A stretch of 64,000 nt of DNA from Pollenia angustigena (taxonomy: Eukaryota; Arthropoda; Insecta; Diptera; Polleniidae), in the NCBI GenBank assembly GCA_930367215.1, contig OV884056.1, positions 90,841,285 through 90,905,284 on the forward strand. Reading direction: 5' to 3'. The notes under the pieces were generated by a model that saw only the letters and a program-made list of their open reading frames with translations, did not search any database and was not told where the DNA came from. Within the stretch, counting starts at the first letter, position 1. Every line of letters begins with the position of its first letter. Positions 22,761 to 35,102 of this stretch are shown piece by piece. The position numbers and the translations under genes were made by a program.

Positions 22761-23269
22761 TACCTTAGTCATTTTAAAAAAGGAAGTCGCGCAAAAACGT
22801 CGTTTAGAAAAATAAAAGTCGGAAACTTTTTTAATGACTTTTAACGAAGATCTGTGTTTCTATTTTTTACTTTGATAACATTTCATGAAAATCTTATAAA
22901 TAAATTACGGGGATATGCACAATATATTTTTTTTCTAAATTTTTGGAATAAAAGTGTTTAAAAAGCATTTTAATTTATCCTATAGACACACGTACAAAGA
23001 TAGGTGAATAGTGAATTTAGCCGTTCTCTTAAAATGTGTACGATTTTATTGTACAACGCACAGGTTCTCTCAAAAGTAAATGTGAAGTGGTCGAATTTCG
23101 GCCACCGGGCGATCCTAGTTAATATAAGTACACCACATTATGTATTTTTACTTTTTTTTTCTATTTATTATAATTTTAAATGGTATAAAAACATAACAAA
23201 CAAGTTGAGTGCTATATTCGGCTGTGCCGAATCTTTGATACCATCATGTCTATTTATTATTATTATCTT

Positions 23270-23816
23270 AAACTGTGATGATTTGTTATTAATTATGGTT
23301 TTAGGCGACTAAACTGTTTTCCGGTAGTAGGGTTTAAATGGGGCCTAGGGTAAATTATGGACCGATCATCAAAAAATTTCACAGCGTCATTTCTAGTCCT
23401 TTAAAACTGTGACGCACCAATTTCTGTTATGATAGCATTATTAATTATGGTTTTACGTGTACTAAACTGTTTTCCGGGAGTAGGGTTTCTATGGGGCCTA
23501 GGGTAAATTATGGACCGATCATCACGAAATTTCACAGTGTTATTTCTTGGCCTATAAAACTGTGACGAGCCAAAATTTGTTATGATGGCATTATTTTTTA
23601 CGGTTTAAGGCGTACTAAACTGTTTTCCGGTAGTAGGGTTTATATGGGGCTTAAGGTAAATTATGGACCGATCATCACGAAATTTCACAGTGTTATTTCT
23701 TGTCCTAAAAAACTGTGACGTACCAAATTTTGTTACGATAGCATTATTTTTTACGGTTTTAGGCGTACTAAACTGTTTTCCGGGAGTAGTGTTTATATGG
23801 GGCTTAGGGTAAATTA
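23270..23816 (+). repeat. 153-bp tandem repeat, about 3.5 copies
   Basis: 'aaactgttttccgg' occurs at 23311, 23464, 23617 and 23770, exactly 153 bp apart. Each unit also has 'attatggaccgatcatca' and 'aatttcacag'. Units differ by a few percent. It is embedded in family-1-type sequence. Confidence 0.85.
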
Positions 23817-23819
23817 TTT

Positions 23820-24235
23820 GCAAAATTTTTGCAAAATCTTATCTCATTCCGTGCATTGTTCCAGCATTTATGTTATTTTTTGTTACAAAATTATCAATTT
23901 TTTTAGGTGGTGGTTCCACATTTTGATTCATAGCTCTGGTCCTACCGAACCGATTTTGCTGGATTTCAATCCCAAACTGCTAAGGATAACTACAAGCAAT
24001 TTGGCACCAAGTGTGTTCATTTCTTTTTAGTTGTTCAAAAGTGAGCGTGTTTTCAACAGACGGACAGACAGACGGACATGGCTAAATCGACTAAGAATTA
24101 CTCAAGGACCCAGAATAAATATGCTTTATGGGGTCTGAGATGAATAATAAAAAAGTTTCACACGGAATGACAAACTTAATATACCCTCTTCACAACTAAT
24201 TGTGGTGGAGGGTATAAAAACATTGTATAGAAATT
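23820..24235 (+). repeat. family-1 3' end with GACA/GACG microsatellite
   Basis: Contains 'gacggacagacagacggaca' at about 24058 and ends 'ataccctcttcacaacta', then 'gtggtggagggtata'. The tetranucleotide run resembles the (GTCY)n of mini-me elements; this comparison is from memory. Confidence 0.45.
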
Positions 24236-24481
24236 ATATGCACTAAAAAACAATTGATCGTATTACAATAGACATACATACTTACTTACAAATGGCTCAT
24301 TTGTTGTAAAAACTAAAATAAATACATATTTTGTAAATATTTCTCTGGAGAAGTAATTTTTATAAAATATTTACTTTAATGTTTTGGTAATTCAAACCCG
24401 TTTAACTTGTTTTCTGCCAAAACATGTTTTTTGGATTATGACATTTTTGCAGCGAATAGAAGATATTTATGTAATGTGTTT

Positions 24482-24900
24482 TTAATAAATACATTTATTA
24501 ATATATTTCTTGTACTTTTCCTTCTGAATACATGTTCCAATTTCACGCCAAAAAGTTTCAGCATTCGAAATTTTAATTATGTGTTCATAATTCGTGTCAT
24601 TTACTTTACTCTCTTGAAGTTTAAATTGATGTATAAATGCATCTGGGTCAGTTATAATATCTTTAAACTCTGAAACTAATTCGAAATAGTTTATATCTTC
24701 ATTAGACACTCTAAATAATGGGTCTAAATACTTCAATATATTGAGCTTTTTGTTTTTTATATCAATTCTTGTTATCAATTCTCTACACAATTTTTGATTT
24801 TTAATGTAAATTACACAAATTTTAGAAAAGTTTTCGGTACACAACAGTTCGGTTTCTGCTTCACGACCAATATATATATGCGAGATATCTTTACTCCCTT
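24482..24900 (-). pseudogene. hAT-like transposase C-terminal fragment
   Basis: A continuous frame of about 138 codons ends at 24482; an in-frame stop precedes it near 24899. Phrases such as SHIYIGREAETEL, NILKYLDPLFRVSNEDINYF and ISNAETFWREIGTCIQ resemble the region before the dimerisation block of hAT transposases. The frame stops before the expected LPHSNAEAER-type motif, so it is truncated. The family call is from pattern memory; a domesticated gene piece is an alternative. Confidence 0.45.
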
Positions 24901-25194
24901 ATTCATAATAAATAAAACAGGTTAATAGAAAGTTTATTCAACCGATTTTCAGCTAACCACGCACGACAAGAAAAAAATTCTTATAAAAGTATCTTTTCTA
25001 AAGCAGTTTGTGGCGGTTGGAAAAGACTTGAACCCACCAAGGACGGTAATTTCTTAGCATATATTAAAGCTGAAAGTTATAATAAAACAGAACGAAAAAA
25101 GTAAATTTTTCTAACGTAAAAAGTATCACAAAAGTGGCAAGAATCACAAAAAGTACCACATTTGGGTGCATTTTGTAAAAGTGGCCAAATAGTA

Positions 25195-25315
25195 TCCAAG
25201 CAGTATCAGAAAGTGATACTGAGTCGATCGGTATACATAAATTTTAAGGCGTTACATACATCAGCACAAGTGCATAATACCCTCTCCACTATTGTGGTGT
25301 GAGAACTAAACAAGT
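25195..25315 (+). repeat. family-1 3' fragment
   Basis: Carries 'gagtcgatcggtatacataa' and 'ataccctctccactattgtg', the characteristic end of family 1. Confidence 0.55.
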
Positions 25316-26093
25316 AACGGAATTAATTAAAAAGTAATTATTTGTTGCCTATTTAGTGTTTGTGATCGTCCACACTTGCAGTTTTTGTTGCTGTTGTTTT
25401 TAAAAACTCTGCTTTGAAATTGCATTATTGTCCAGTAGAGCGGGCCGACAAAAATATGTCGATAGTGTGCCATCGTTTTTTACTCTTTTTTGTAATTAAA
25501 AGTAAAATTGTAGAGCTTTAATAGTAACTTTGGATATGCATTATACATATATCAAAAGATCGAAAATCTTTAGTAGAACATATTTTCTGAAAAGCTAGGA
25601 AATATCGGGTTAGATACAAAAAAGTTTGCCGCTCTGAAATTTTACTTTAAAAAACAAAGAAGAGTAAAAAGCCGAAAAAAATGATGGCACAATATCGAAA
25701 AATTTTTGTTTTTTCGACAAAAGCATTTTTTCCAAAATATCGTAATGCCATCGTTTTAAGCGAACAATTTTACCTTGGATAGGATATATATATTTTTTAT
25801 TACCTAGTAAAAAATCTAAAAAATAGAAGCTACCCAGGAAAAACTTTTTGAATTTTGGTAATAGGTGGTAGCTATTACATACGTTACCTGGTAAGTAGTT
25901 GTCATTACAATTGTCATTATTCTGCAAACTTCAATAAGTACTTACTAGTAATGCCTCAGCAACTACTTAGTACTTCTATTACTTTCTCTACTGAATATTT
26001 GCTTACTAATAATCAGCTCAATAACTACTTTTTAGTTGTTTTGTTTTCAGTACTGACTTTTTACTTACTGGTAACGTACTCAATAACTACTTA

Positions 26094-27220
26094 CAGTGAT
26101 GCCAACTTTTTAAGAGCAAAAAGCACTTTAAAATTTAAAAAAGCACTAAAAAGCACTATTTCGAGTCTCAGAAAGCGTAAAAAAGCACTAAGGCATTTTT
26201 ACAATTTAATTAAACACCTCCATAATTTAAAAAAATAGCGACGGCTTTGATGGGTCCAATTTTCATTTAAGATTAAATAATAAATATATTTACATTTGTA
26301 TATAAACATTTTTTAAAATTTTTAAATGTATTATTATTATCTTCAATGAAAATAATATCATCCAAATCATTTGGCCTGTTGCAATTACCGAAAATTTTTA
26401 ATGACCGACCATTGTTTATAAAACTTAATGACAGCATATATTTTAATAAACATCTTTAAATTGTATCGTTAAAATATATATAAATTAAAATCGTGCAAAG
26501 TTAAATGAAACAATTGGCTTTTGATATTATCCAATTATTTAAACATATGTACGCTTCTGAATAAAGAACACACATAAGGTATAAGTGCACAACACGTCGA
26601 AAACTAAAGCGCATGAAAAAAGGCAGGTTATACAACGCTCGTTAAAGAAAGTATTTTCTGTCAGCTGTTTTTAATTTATTTAACACTTTGCATATACCAA
26701 GCTTCTGCTCTTTTTTTGTTTTTAAAGTCTTTGCGTTTTATTTGTACGGTTTCCGACTGCATGTTGTTTAACAATTCCATATATTTTCGAATCCATATTC
26801 TATTTTTGAAACAGTGTCTACATCTTAAAAAAAATGTTTACCGAAATACATCGTTTTTATTACTATTACTAATATGTTGTCAACGCTAAAAAGTGCACCG
26901 TTTCGTAAAATGTCCAAATTGCTAGGAAGCCTAGGCTCTTGTCTCGTAAAACGAATGTTACTTTCTTTTATCACTTTTTTGTAATTTGAAATCATAAAAT
27001 CTTTACAAGCATTCTCAAAATTGTACCTATATAATCGTAGTTTTAAAAAAAGTTGAAAAAAAAATAAAAATTGTAAAAAGCACTAAAGGCACTAACGAAA
27101 AATTGAAAAAGCACCAAGTTAGTGCTTTTTTTTAGTTTGGCACTATGGATCAAATTTTGGCGTTTTGAGGAATCAAAAAGCACCATAAATAGTGCCAAAA
27201 GCACTAAGTTGGCATCACTG
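26094..27220. mobile_element. non-autonomous hAT, exact 8-bp duplication ACTACTTA
   Basis: Ends CAGTGATGCCAACTT and its inverted form AAGTTGGCATCACTG, flanked on both sides by ACTACTTA (26086-26093, 27221-27228). Many copies of 'aaaagcact' crowd both subterminal regions, as expected for transposase-binding repeats. No transposase frame. Confidence 0.9.
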
Positions 27221-27263
27221 ACTACTTATTAGATCTATTAACTAGTGATTTTTTGGCTTCTAC

Positions 27264-27981
27264 ACTGAAAGAAAAATGCTTCATATATTTAATGAATCAT
27301 TTTCATAAAAAAGTTTTCCTTGGGTAAATGAAAATTTTCATTGTCTAAATGGAATTTCATACGTTTGATGAAGTATTTTCGTTAAAATCGCTTCATTAGA
27401 TTTCGTAATTACGTTAAAAATTTTCATTGGATATATGAAAACTTAAGTTTGTCTAAGTAAAACAAAAAATTTTAATTGGGAACACAAAAAATCAATAAAC
27501 AAACATAACTATATTCATAAATTAATACAAAATTATAGTTTCCTTAAAAAAATGTTTAATTGTTATTTAAAAAATGTAAGATTTAATAATTTCATACATC
27601 GAATGTTACATGTATGCCATTAAATTTATGAAATCAAAAATTTTTTTTATAAAAGCAACATATTTCAATAATTTCCTTCATAAATTTAAATTTTCATTAT
27701 GACATTAAAAATGTCATTATAGTAATGAAACAGATACTTTCAATCCACTTTCAATCAACGTTGTTATTGTTATTATGGACAATTTAATCTCATATTTACG
27801 CTCTTAATTGAGAACAAAACATAGTTTTTTCATACAAAAACTACAGTGCCCCTGTAGACTAGCTGGTAGTGAGCTAGTCTATCAGCACCGAGGTTGCATG
27901 TTCGAATCCCACCAGAGACAGAAAAAAAATAAAAAATAAAATAAAATAAAGTAAAATAAAATAAGAAAAAAGAAAAAAAAG

Positions 27982-28012
<31 letters not shown>

Positions 28013-28201
28013 TTTTTACTTTATTGAAAGTATTAATCCAATGAATAATATTCATGGATCTGATGTAATGTTTCATTAAGTCCTTTTAATGAAACAGGTT
28101 TCATTGATCCAACGAAGCGCTGCATAGGTTCCTTTATAATGCAATTTTTCATGGGATTAATGTCAAAATTCGTTAGTATTGCGAAGAAAATTCTTTCAGT
28201 G
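27264..28201. mobile_element. 938-bp CACTGAAAG element with TA duplication, holding a SINE
   Basis: Ends CACTGAAAGAAAAATGC and, inward from the right, CACTGAAAGAATTTTCTTC, each next to TA. Ends resemble those of the CACAG element (12503-13513), suggesting a related family. The SINE at 27818-28027 lies within. Confidence 0.75.
27818..28027 (+). mobile_element. tRNA-derived SINE, copy 2
   Basis: TAGACTAGCTGGTAGTGAG (A-box region), GCATGTTCGAATCCCACC (B box), then AGAGACAG and a tail of AAAAT repeats ending 'ttttttactttattga'. Matches the minus-strand copy at 14505-14727 from 'catagtttttt' on. Confidence 0.7.
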
Positions 28202-28559
28202 TAGTAAGTTAAATAATAACTAGATACTTTTTGACTTCTAGTAAGTGCCTTGTAAGTACTGAATTCTGTGGACACCTCGAACAAATATAAGTAGTTATTG
28301 AGCCGAAAAATAAGTAGTGTTTATTTTCTCCAATATTATCTGCTAACTTACCAGGTAAGTAAAGTGTTTGCTGGGTAGCTTTCCCTCATCAATAATTTTT
28401 AGTGTATTTATCAAATATAAAAAACTGGGAATTGAGCACAGAAATCTTATTAATTAAAAAAAAAAAGTTAACAAAAAGTAAAACAATTTCAAGATATCAA
28501 AAAATTGATGACACAATATCGATTGCTAAATACCTAGTGTCCAGATTATGAAATTATAG

Positions 28560-29035
28560 TTTTGCAATTTATTTATTTTTATTACTTATATAGCCATGCG
28601 CGCCCAGAATTAATTTTTGACTAACTTTAAATAATTATATAGCCTATGTGTAGATCGGTCTACATAAGTTTTTTTATTTCATCAAAATCGGTGAGATTGT
28701 TTCGGATAGGCAGAAATTGCTCATCTGTCCCTTCATATTCCTAGCTTTATTTACGCTGCTCAATCTATTTAAATTTCATCAAAATTGGTTGGATATTTTC
28801 GGAGAGGCTGTAATTCTCTATATGTCCCCCTCTTGGTCCTAATTTTCAAAATCGGTTCAGCTTTTTAGACAATAAAATAAAGCAAACGGACTGGAGGCGG
28901 AATGGATGGGGAACAGCGTACTCACCTTAAAATGGCTTTGTTTTTTTTAGTACGGAAACTTTTGCTTTAATAGATCCCTTCCAGAATCAATAAATGATAT
29001 AGGAGGTTTTGCGCCCCTGGACCCTATCCTTAGTT
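28560..29035 (+). repeat. family-1 related fragment
   Basis: Units with 'tttcatcaaaatcggtgaga' and 'aaatttcatcaaaattggtt', ending 'gcgcccctggaccctatcct', as at 18120-18530. The stretch 29036-29390 after it has 'aaaaagtaccaa' words also seen at 40060-40480, and no gene. Confidence 0.45.
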
Positions 29036-29393
29036 AGTACCTGTTAGAGAAAGACAAAGTTTAATTTGCATGTATAATTTAATGCTTCCAGGTAAAAAAA
29101 AAACAAAAAAATACCAAAAAGCTTCCCCTAGAGTCTTATCACGCAGGAAATTGCATGTTGAATTTTATAATTTTAGGTCTAGTTTTAAAAAGTACCAGTT
29201 GTAGAACCAAAAAGCTAAAGAAAGAAATTTGATTACCCGTATTTACCCTTTTTGGTACTTTTTTTCTCACCATTGAAGAATAAAAAATTTCAATATTGTA
29301 ATGGGAGCCCATAATTTAATAGGTATATGTCAAAGAATGAAAAAATTTTTTGTTAAAAAAAGTACCAACAGTAGTTACGATTTTCACCTCTTA

Positions 29394-29733
29394 TGGCCAT
29401 TTTCTCATTAGGCGATTATCTTTTTCCCCAACGAAAAACTGCACATTAAAGAAATTTGGTTTTCTCAATGTCTCATTTGCTTCGATTTTATCGCAAAACT
29501 AACCGGCACTCATCTGCCAATTATTTATTTTCCTTTTATTTGCCGTACAGATAAATTCAATCAGCTGACTCCCAACTTTTACATGTATTTTGAGTGGCGT
29601 TGCCAGCTGAAAACAATATTTTTTGTCGGTATATTGAGAAACCCAAAATCCTTAACGGACAGTATATCGGTCCAATAAATTTATGTTGACATTAAGTAAC
29701 AGACAGTGAGTCGATACATTGAGAAAATGGCCA
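29394..29733. mobile_element. 340-bp TGGCCATTTTCTCA MITE, TTA duplication, copy 1
   Basis: Ends are inverted TGGCCATTTTCTCA. TTA is found on both sides (29391-29393, 29734-29736). Copy 2 at 35103-35442 is about 94% identical by eye and the same length. PIF/Harbinger-type duplication. Confidence 0.85.
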
Positions 29734-29939
29734 TTACACGTTCGAATTTCGAAAAAGTACCAAATACGCCTTTTTTATGAATTTTTAAGGAACACAAAAT
29801 TTTTTTTTTTCAAAAATTCAACGATAGTTTAAAAACAATACAAGTTAATGATAAAATTGCTACCGAGTTTCGGATTTTTTTTGTTAACTGAATATGGTCA
29901 ACCCTTTTCAAGTTATTTCCATATATGTAGTGAAATTTC

Positions 29940-30260
29940 GAGAGTGTATGGCTATATGAATAGGTACTATTATCTACATATGTCTAAATTTCATTAAAAA
30001 CAGTTTGATAGTTTCTGAGAGGCAGAAATTGCCCCCTATCTCCCCTTGTGGTACTATTTTTTAAAAATTGAATAGCTTATGAGTCCATAAGAATATGAAT
30101 CTATCTATGTCTTTAATTTCTTTAAAAGCAGTTTGATAGTTTCTGAGAGGCAGAAATTGCCCCCCATCTCCCCTCGTGGGCCTATTTTTTAAAAATTAAA
30201 TTGCTTATGAGTCCATAAGAAAATGGATCTGTCTATGTTCTAAATTTCATTAAAATTTGT
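29940..30260 (+). repeat. family-1 middle units
   Basis: Three tandem ~120-bp units with 'gtttgatagtttctgagagg' and 'cccctatctccccttgtgg'. At 30290-30470 a short protein-like frame with one stop follows (ENRLQKLGCNFLHKLGSTN); origin unknown. Confidence 0.5.
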
Positions 30261-30862
30261 TTGATAGTGGGAACAAAGACCCTATTCCGGAAAGCAGCTT
30301 GAAAAAATGTTAAGGAGAGGCAGAAAACCGGCTTCAAAAACTTGGTTGCAATTTTTTACACAAATTGGGTTCCACAAATGTTAAAGTTAAAGAAGACGGA
30401 TATGCAAACGAAATTTCGTGGTCACTATGGATTTGATTTGCGAATTGGCTTATTAAAACAAAATTGATTTTGATAAGTTTTGAGTTGTGCCTGTTTTATT
30501 TTAAGTGTGCGATATGTATATTAGCTCTAAGAAAATTGTATTATAACACACCGCAATAAAAAATACATTCACATTAATTGAAAATGTTTTGCCGGTACAT
30601 TTGCTGATAAATTTAAAACCAATTTTATTTGCAAACTTAAGATAAGAAATATGGGGGATTTATTTAAGAGTTGACCCGCGCATTTACAGATTAAGTCGCT
30701 ATCAGTAAACATTTAAATTTTCAGCGATTCGAGTCTACACAATTTCTACACAATAATATGGAATGCATTTTTTTTACAATAAATTCTTTGGTACTTGTTA
30801 TTTTCATATTCAAGTTATGTTTTAAAATAAATTCTTAATATTAAATCGAATATGCTTCTATG

Positions 30863-31465
30863 CAGGGTTGTCAGATTGATTTGGACCGTTTTCGCCAAAT
30901 TCAATGCCAAAAAACCCCAAAATCACCAAAGTCTTTATTTAAAATATAACAATACAACAATAAAACATATATTTTTTTTAATTATAAAATATCGCTAAAA
31001 TATGTTTTGTTAAATTTTTATTAAGAACAAAGTACAAATGCTTAGAATAAAGTAAAAAAGGGGTACAATGTTTACTATAAAATAGTTTATAGTAGTCTAC
31101 TTAAGGCAAAGAAAGAAAAAAAAAATGATCATTCATATCGCCGGTTGATATTTTAATTGTCGCATGGGGATTTTTTGCGGTTTTGAGTTAAGATGGATTC
31201 CTTAGATGTTCCGACCTGATCTTTCATTTGGCGTATTCAGTTTTTCGATACCGAGTTCATACATGAAAAAAAATTGAATAAAAATAATATTATTTCTAAG
31301 TATTGAATATTACGAATTTCAAAACAAATTCATGGCTCATCAAAAATAGCCAACAAAATCTCCAACTATTTTATAAATCGCAATGTCGCAAATCGAAAAT
31401 TAGGTCGCCAAACAATTTCGAAAATCGCCACGTTTGGCGAGAAATTGCCACATCTGGCAGCCCTG
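30863..31465. mobile_element. 603-bp hAT-like MITE
   Basis: Ends CAGGGTTGTCAGAT and, inward from the right, CAGGGCTGCCAGATGTGGC. The expected 8-bp duplication is not clear (CTTCTATG versus CTTTTGCC), partly because another element starts 6 bp away. Confidence 0.55.
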
Positions 31466-31471
31466 CTTTTG

Positions 31472-31845
31472 CCCTGCAAATAATAGGACCAGTCCAAACA
31501 CGCGTGTAAAGAGTAGTCCACAAGGGACCAGGACTAGTCCAAAAGTAACCCAAACGTATGGAAAAAACCTGGTCTATTTAACATTATGATGTCCTAGGAG
31601 AGGACCATATAACCCACCTTTGGACCACTAAGGAGTTGTTTAAAAACTACTCCATGGTATACTCAAGAGGACTAGTTTTGAAGTCGTTTAAAAACGAAAG
31701 CATGTCGTTAAAAAACGAAGACATGTCGTCTCACTACAAACACTTTTTAACAATGACATGGTCCATGCTTGCATTACATCGGACCAGTCCATGGAGTAGT
31801 CCATTTTATCAAAATGGATCAGGTGGTCCAATTTTATTTGCAGGG
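31472..31845. mobile_element. CCCTGCAAATA MITE, copy 1
   Basis: Inverted ends CCCTGCAAATAATAGGACCA and CCCTGCAAATAAAATTGGAC, with repeated 'agtagtcca/ggaccat' words inside. A relative is at 44458-45007. Confidence 0.6.
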
Positions 31846-31849
31846 GAGG

Positions 31850-32370
31850 TATGCCAACGAAGCCGTGTCGAGGATTTGGCCAATATTTTGTATCACACAT
31901 AATTGTCATAGACCCATCTATATTAATAAGAAATATTAAGATAATTGTCTGAAAACTTTTTGTTTTATTTACAATTACGCACGATGTTTTGTTTGAATCA
32001 CCCTTTAGAAATTTCAAGAATATTTTAAATTTATTTTTGCCCAATTTAAGTTTGGTACCAGCATTTATAGTAGTGGGGATAGCTTTACCTAGGATCTGGA
32101 ATATATATATGGAATATATGTACTAACGTTCACAAAATTTTGTTGCAATTGCAAAATGTCAAAATGAAATTCACCACTTACCGAGAAGAATTAAGACTTT
32201 AAAATTTTTCTTGATATTTTTTTTGCATTACGAGATTTCTGCTGCCTACAAAACTATTTGCAAATGGTGTAAATAAAAATGCCTTTAAAAATTATTAAAT
32301 TATGTCTTTATAAATTTGTAATTTTAGTTATTATTTGATTTTAATGTGTAAACAATTGTGAAGCAGCTCC
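31850..32370. other. gap before FReD-B
   Basis: A minus-strand frame at 31850-32044 (CVIVNKTKSFQTIILIF, TKYWPNPRHGFVGIP) looks mildly protein-like and a 3' splice site could precede part of it. I cannot build a gene from it. Otherwise nothing seen. Confidence 0.25.
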
Positions 32371-33210
32371 AAAATGATTAATTTAAAAACTACCTGCAGT
32401 ATTTTGTTCATAATATTTCTGAACTTTTTAAGGTTTTCAATGACTAAAGCTAAGTTTGATGAGGTTTTTTCTAAGTCTTAGATATTTTTGATTTATATGT
32501 GATCGTATGTTCATATTTTAGTGCAACAAGATCATCATAGAAAGGGAAGATCGAGCTTTAAAAAAGCTTTTCTATGATTTTAATGAAATCAAAAATTTTG
32601 TGAACGATCTTAATACAAAGGAATATTTATTTAAATTTTTTTATCTGAAATTAAATAAATAGTTTTTGATTTTTTTCAGTTATCAAGGTTGTCAGGGGAC
32701 TAATAAATCATTACAAAATGGTAAGTGGATTTGAACATTTTTCGAACAGGATTTCGAACCGTAATTTTTTTTGTTGGTTTTTTTTAAATCGAAAAGAAAA
32801 GAAAGCCCAAATTTTCTAAAAATCATTACTTATCTTAAAAAGTCCATACAGATATATTTTAGTTGATTCCTAGGTAAGGTAATAATAGGCTTTTTACACT
32901 TGCTCACATCTTACATCGTATCGCAAAGATGATAACATCTTCCCATAAGAATTGTACTGTCCTTAAAATCGACATCTTTCTTCATCTTTAAAAGATGTTC
33001 CTATCTCATATTGTTTCATCAAACATCTTACGATTATTTAAGTGTCATCGCTAGAAAAAACAAATAATTTGTTAAAAAGTATATACCATCAAGAAAAAAA
33101 TACAAAAGATCAGGACAGCAATATCATTTATTTAGTTTTTATTCGCTCTTACACGTGAAAATAAATATTTTTATGATGAAAGATGTTACAAATGTAAACA
33201 AGTTTTCAAG

Positions 33211-33430
33211 ATCGTTAGGAAACTTGACCCAAAGATTTTAGAGAAACTAAAAATATACAAATAAAACTGTTAAACGAATAAGAATTTTAAGCCCCAGTTT
33301 TACTTGTAACAATATCAAAGCTTAAACAAAAACAACAACAATAAACAGTGAGTTTATCTTTTCTTACAATCCCGACCACAATTGGTTGATTTGTTGTCAA
33401 CTCTAAAGTGGGTAAAGAAAACAAATAACA
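33211..33430 (+). repeat. dispersed repeat, copy shared with 48998-49240
   Basis: About 220 bp in common, for example 'agccccagttttacttgtaa' and 'cacaattggttgat'. It lies in intron 3 of FReD-B, while its partner lies in intron 3 of FReD-C. Flanking 32880-33060 carries the 'gataacatcttcccataag' repeat also seen at 54430-54600. Confidence 0.7.
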
Positions 33431-33764
33431 TTAATTTGCAAAGATGTTGAAATTTTCCCATAAGAAAGTCGTAGGGCTACATTGGTATCGGCTAACATAT
33501 ACAAATAAGAATTAGGATTAAGCTTTGAATACATATTGTAATTTTCGACAAGAAAGATTCAATAAAAAAAAAAAAAAAAAATAGGGCTCAAAATCAAATT
33601 TTTTAAAAATGTTTACAATATGTTCCTATCTCACTGTATTCCATTCTACATCTTCCGATTATTTTAGTGTCATCACTAGAAAATTTTCAATAAATTCTAT
33701 TATTATTGTAGCATCACTGACCAACACCAATAGAGCAATATTTCTTATTGCTCAGCTTATGTTA

Positions 33765-34056
33765 CACTGCGTCTCCACGTACCAATTTTTATTGCGCAAT
33801 AATTGCTGATTAAATTGCTGGAGAACACGTGAAATTGCTTTACCATAAACAAACGTACAGAGAAATGAAATGACAGATAAATGACAACTGACTTTACAGC
33901 AGATTGCTAATCAATAATTGTTCAAGCAATCAGAAGAGCAATCATTGCGCAATGGATTGCCACTCATGGCAATATGCGGTCTATACGTCACAAATTTAAT
34001 TTAGCAATCAAATTTGACGTTTGCCGCAATAAATACTGGTACGTGGAGACCCTGGG
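33765..34056. mobile_element. 292-bp MITE, TTA duplication
   Basis: Ends CACTGCGTCTCCACGTACCA and, inward from the right, CCCAGGGTCTCCACGTACCA. TTA lies on both sides (33762-33764, 34057-34059). PIF/Harbinger-like. Confidence 0.7.
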
Positions 34057-34784
34057 TTAATGGCATGGGAAAACGTATTTATATTCACCCTTATTCTATT
34101 TGTCGTCGGCAATAACAATGGCAATTTTAAGGCAACAGCAATACTTATCAAAGACAACATCAATTCTATGTTAAATTGGTATTTTGTAAGAGTATTATGA
34201 CGCCGTTGACTATTTATCGATAATGTTAATAAAATACAGCACACATCTCTAATAATAAAATCAGCTGAGTCATTTTATTTACTCATTTTTTATAAGAAAA
34301 AAAAAAATTCTGTGCTGTTTGTGCAAAATTTTAAGTTAAATAAAAATTTGTTTGTAAAAAAAGGCTTAAATGTAGTTTACCGACGCAGCTCGATATAAAA
34401 AAAAGTACCTATGGGGATAGAAAATTGAAAAATAAGAAGAAAAAATTATATAAAAATATTGGCGCAAACGCTTAGTTTTCGAGTTATGAACGTTTTTAGT
34501 TTTCATAGAAATATGTGATTTGGCTGAAGTGCAGCTTAAAGGGCTACGAAAAAAATTTAAAAAAATATGCCACCCGATTCAGAATAAAAAAGAAAAAAGC
34601 CAAAATTAAAATTTAAGGAGGCTGAGGCCCGTGGGAACCAAAAAACTGCCCCGCCCACTTAGTGATACGTGTGGGTACTCCAATTAAAGGTAATCACGAT
34701 TGCAAATATGTATTTTGTTTTTGTATTCGCATAATATTTTCCTCTTTCGGTTAATTTAAGTATTTTTTAGGTGCAGAAAAGTTC

Positions 34785-34975
34785 TAGTTAGCGAAGCCGG
34801 GGTTTGTTATACCATAGAGGAGAACATCTTTGCGCCCGGCCGAAGGCCGGCTATGCAGAGAAGCTTAAGTTAGCGAAGCCAGTATTTGTTATACGATAGA
34901 GGAGAAAATCCTTGCGCCCGGCCGAAGGCCGGCTATACAGAGAAGCTTAAGTTAGGGTGTTTGTTATACCATAAC
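34785..34975 (+). repeat. 82-bp GC-rich tandem repeat, ~2.3 copies
   Basis: 'gcgcccggccgaaggccgg' starts at 34832 and 34914. Each unit also has 'agcgaagcc' and 'gttatac.atagaggagaa'. Related, partly inverted units occur at 53040-53310. The GC content stands out in this AT-rich window. Confidence 0.8.
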
Positions 34976-35102
34976 AACAAGGCAGGCTAAGCACGAAGTT
35001 TTTGTTTGCGACATTATTGGTTGTTATTTTATAAAATTTATATTACACTTTTATTTTAATAAATTATACACTTAGTACACAAAAACTGTAATATTAGCCT
35101 AA

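Larger units (their letters stand above)
25831..28377. mobile_element. TACCCAG MITE split by two later elements
   Basis: Ends TACCCAGGAAAAACTTT and, inward from the right, TACCCAGCAAACACTTTAC form inverted repeats. Removing the hAT at 26094-27220 and the element at 27264-28201 leaves about 470 bp rich in 'actacttagta'-like words. TA is part of both ends. Confidence 0.6.

Noticed and set aside
23605..23823. 72-codon minus frame with internal repeats
   Set aside because: It is the 153-bp tandem repeat, whose length is divisible by three, read as protein.
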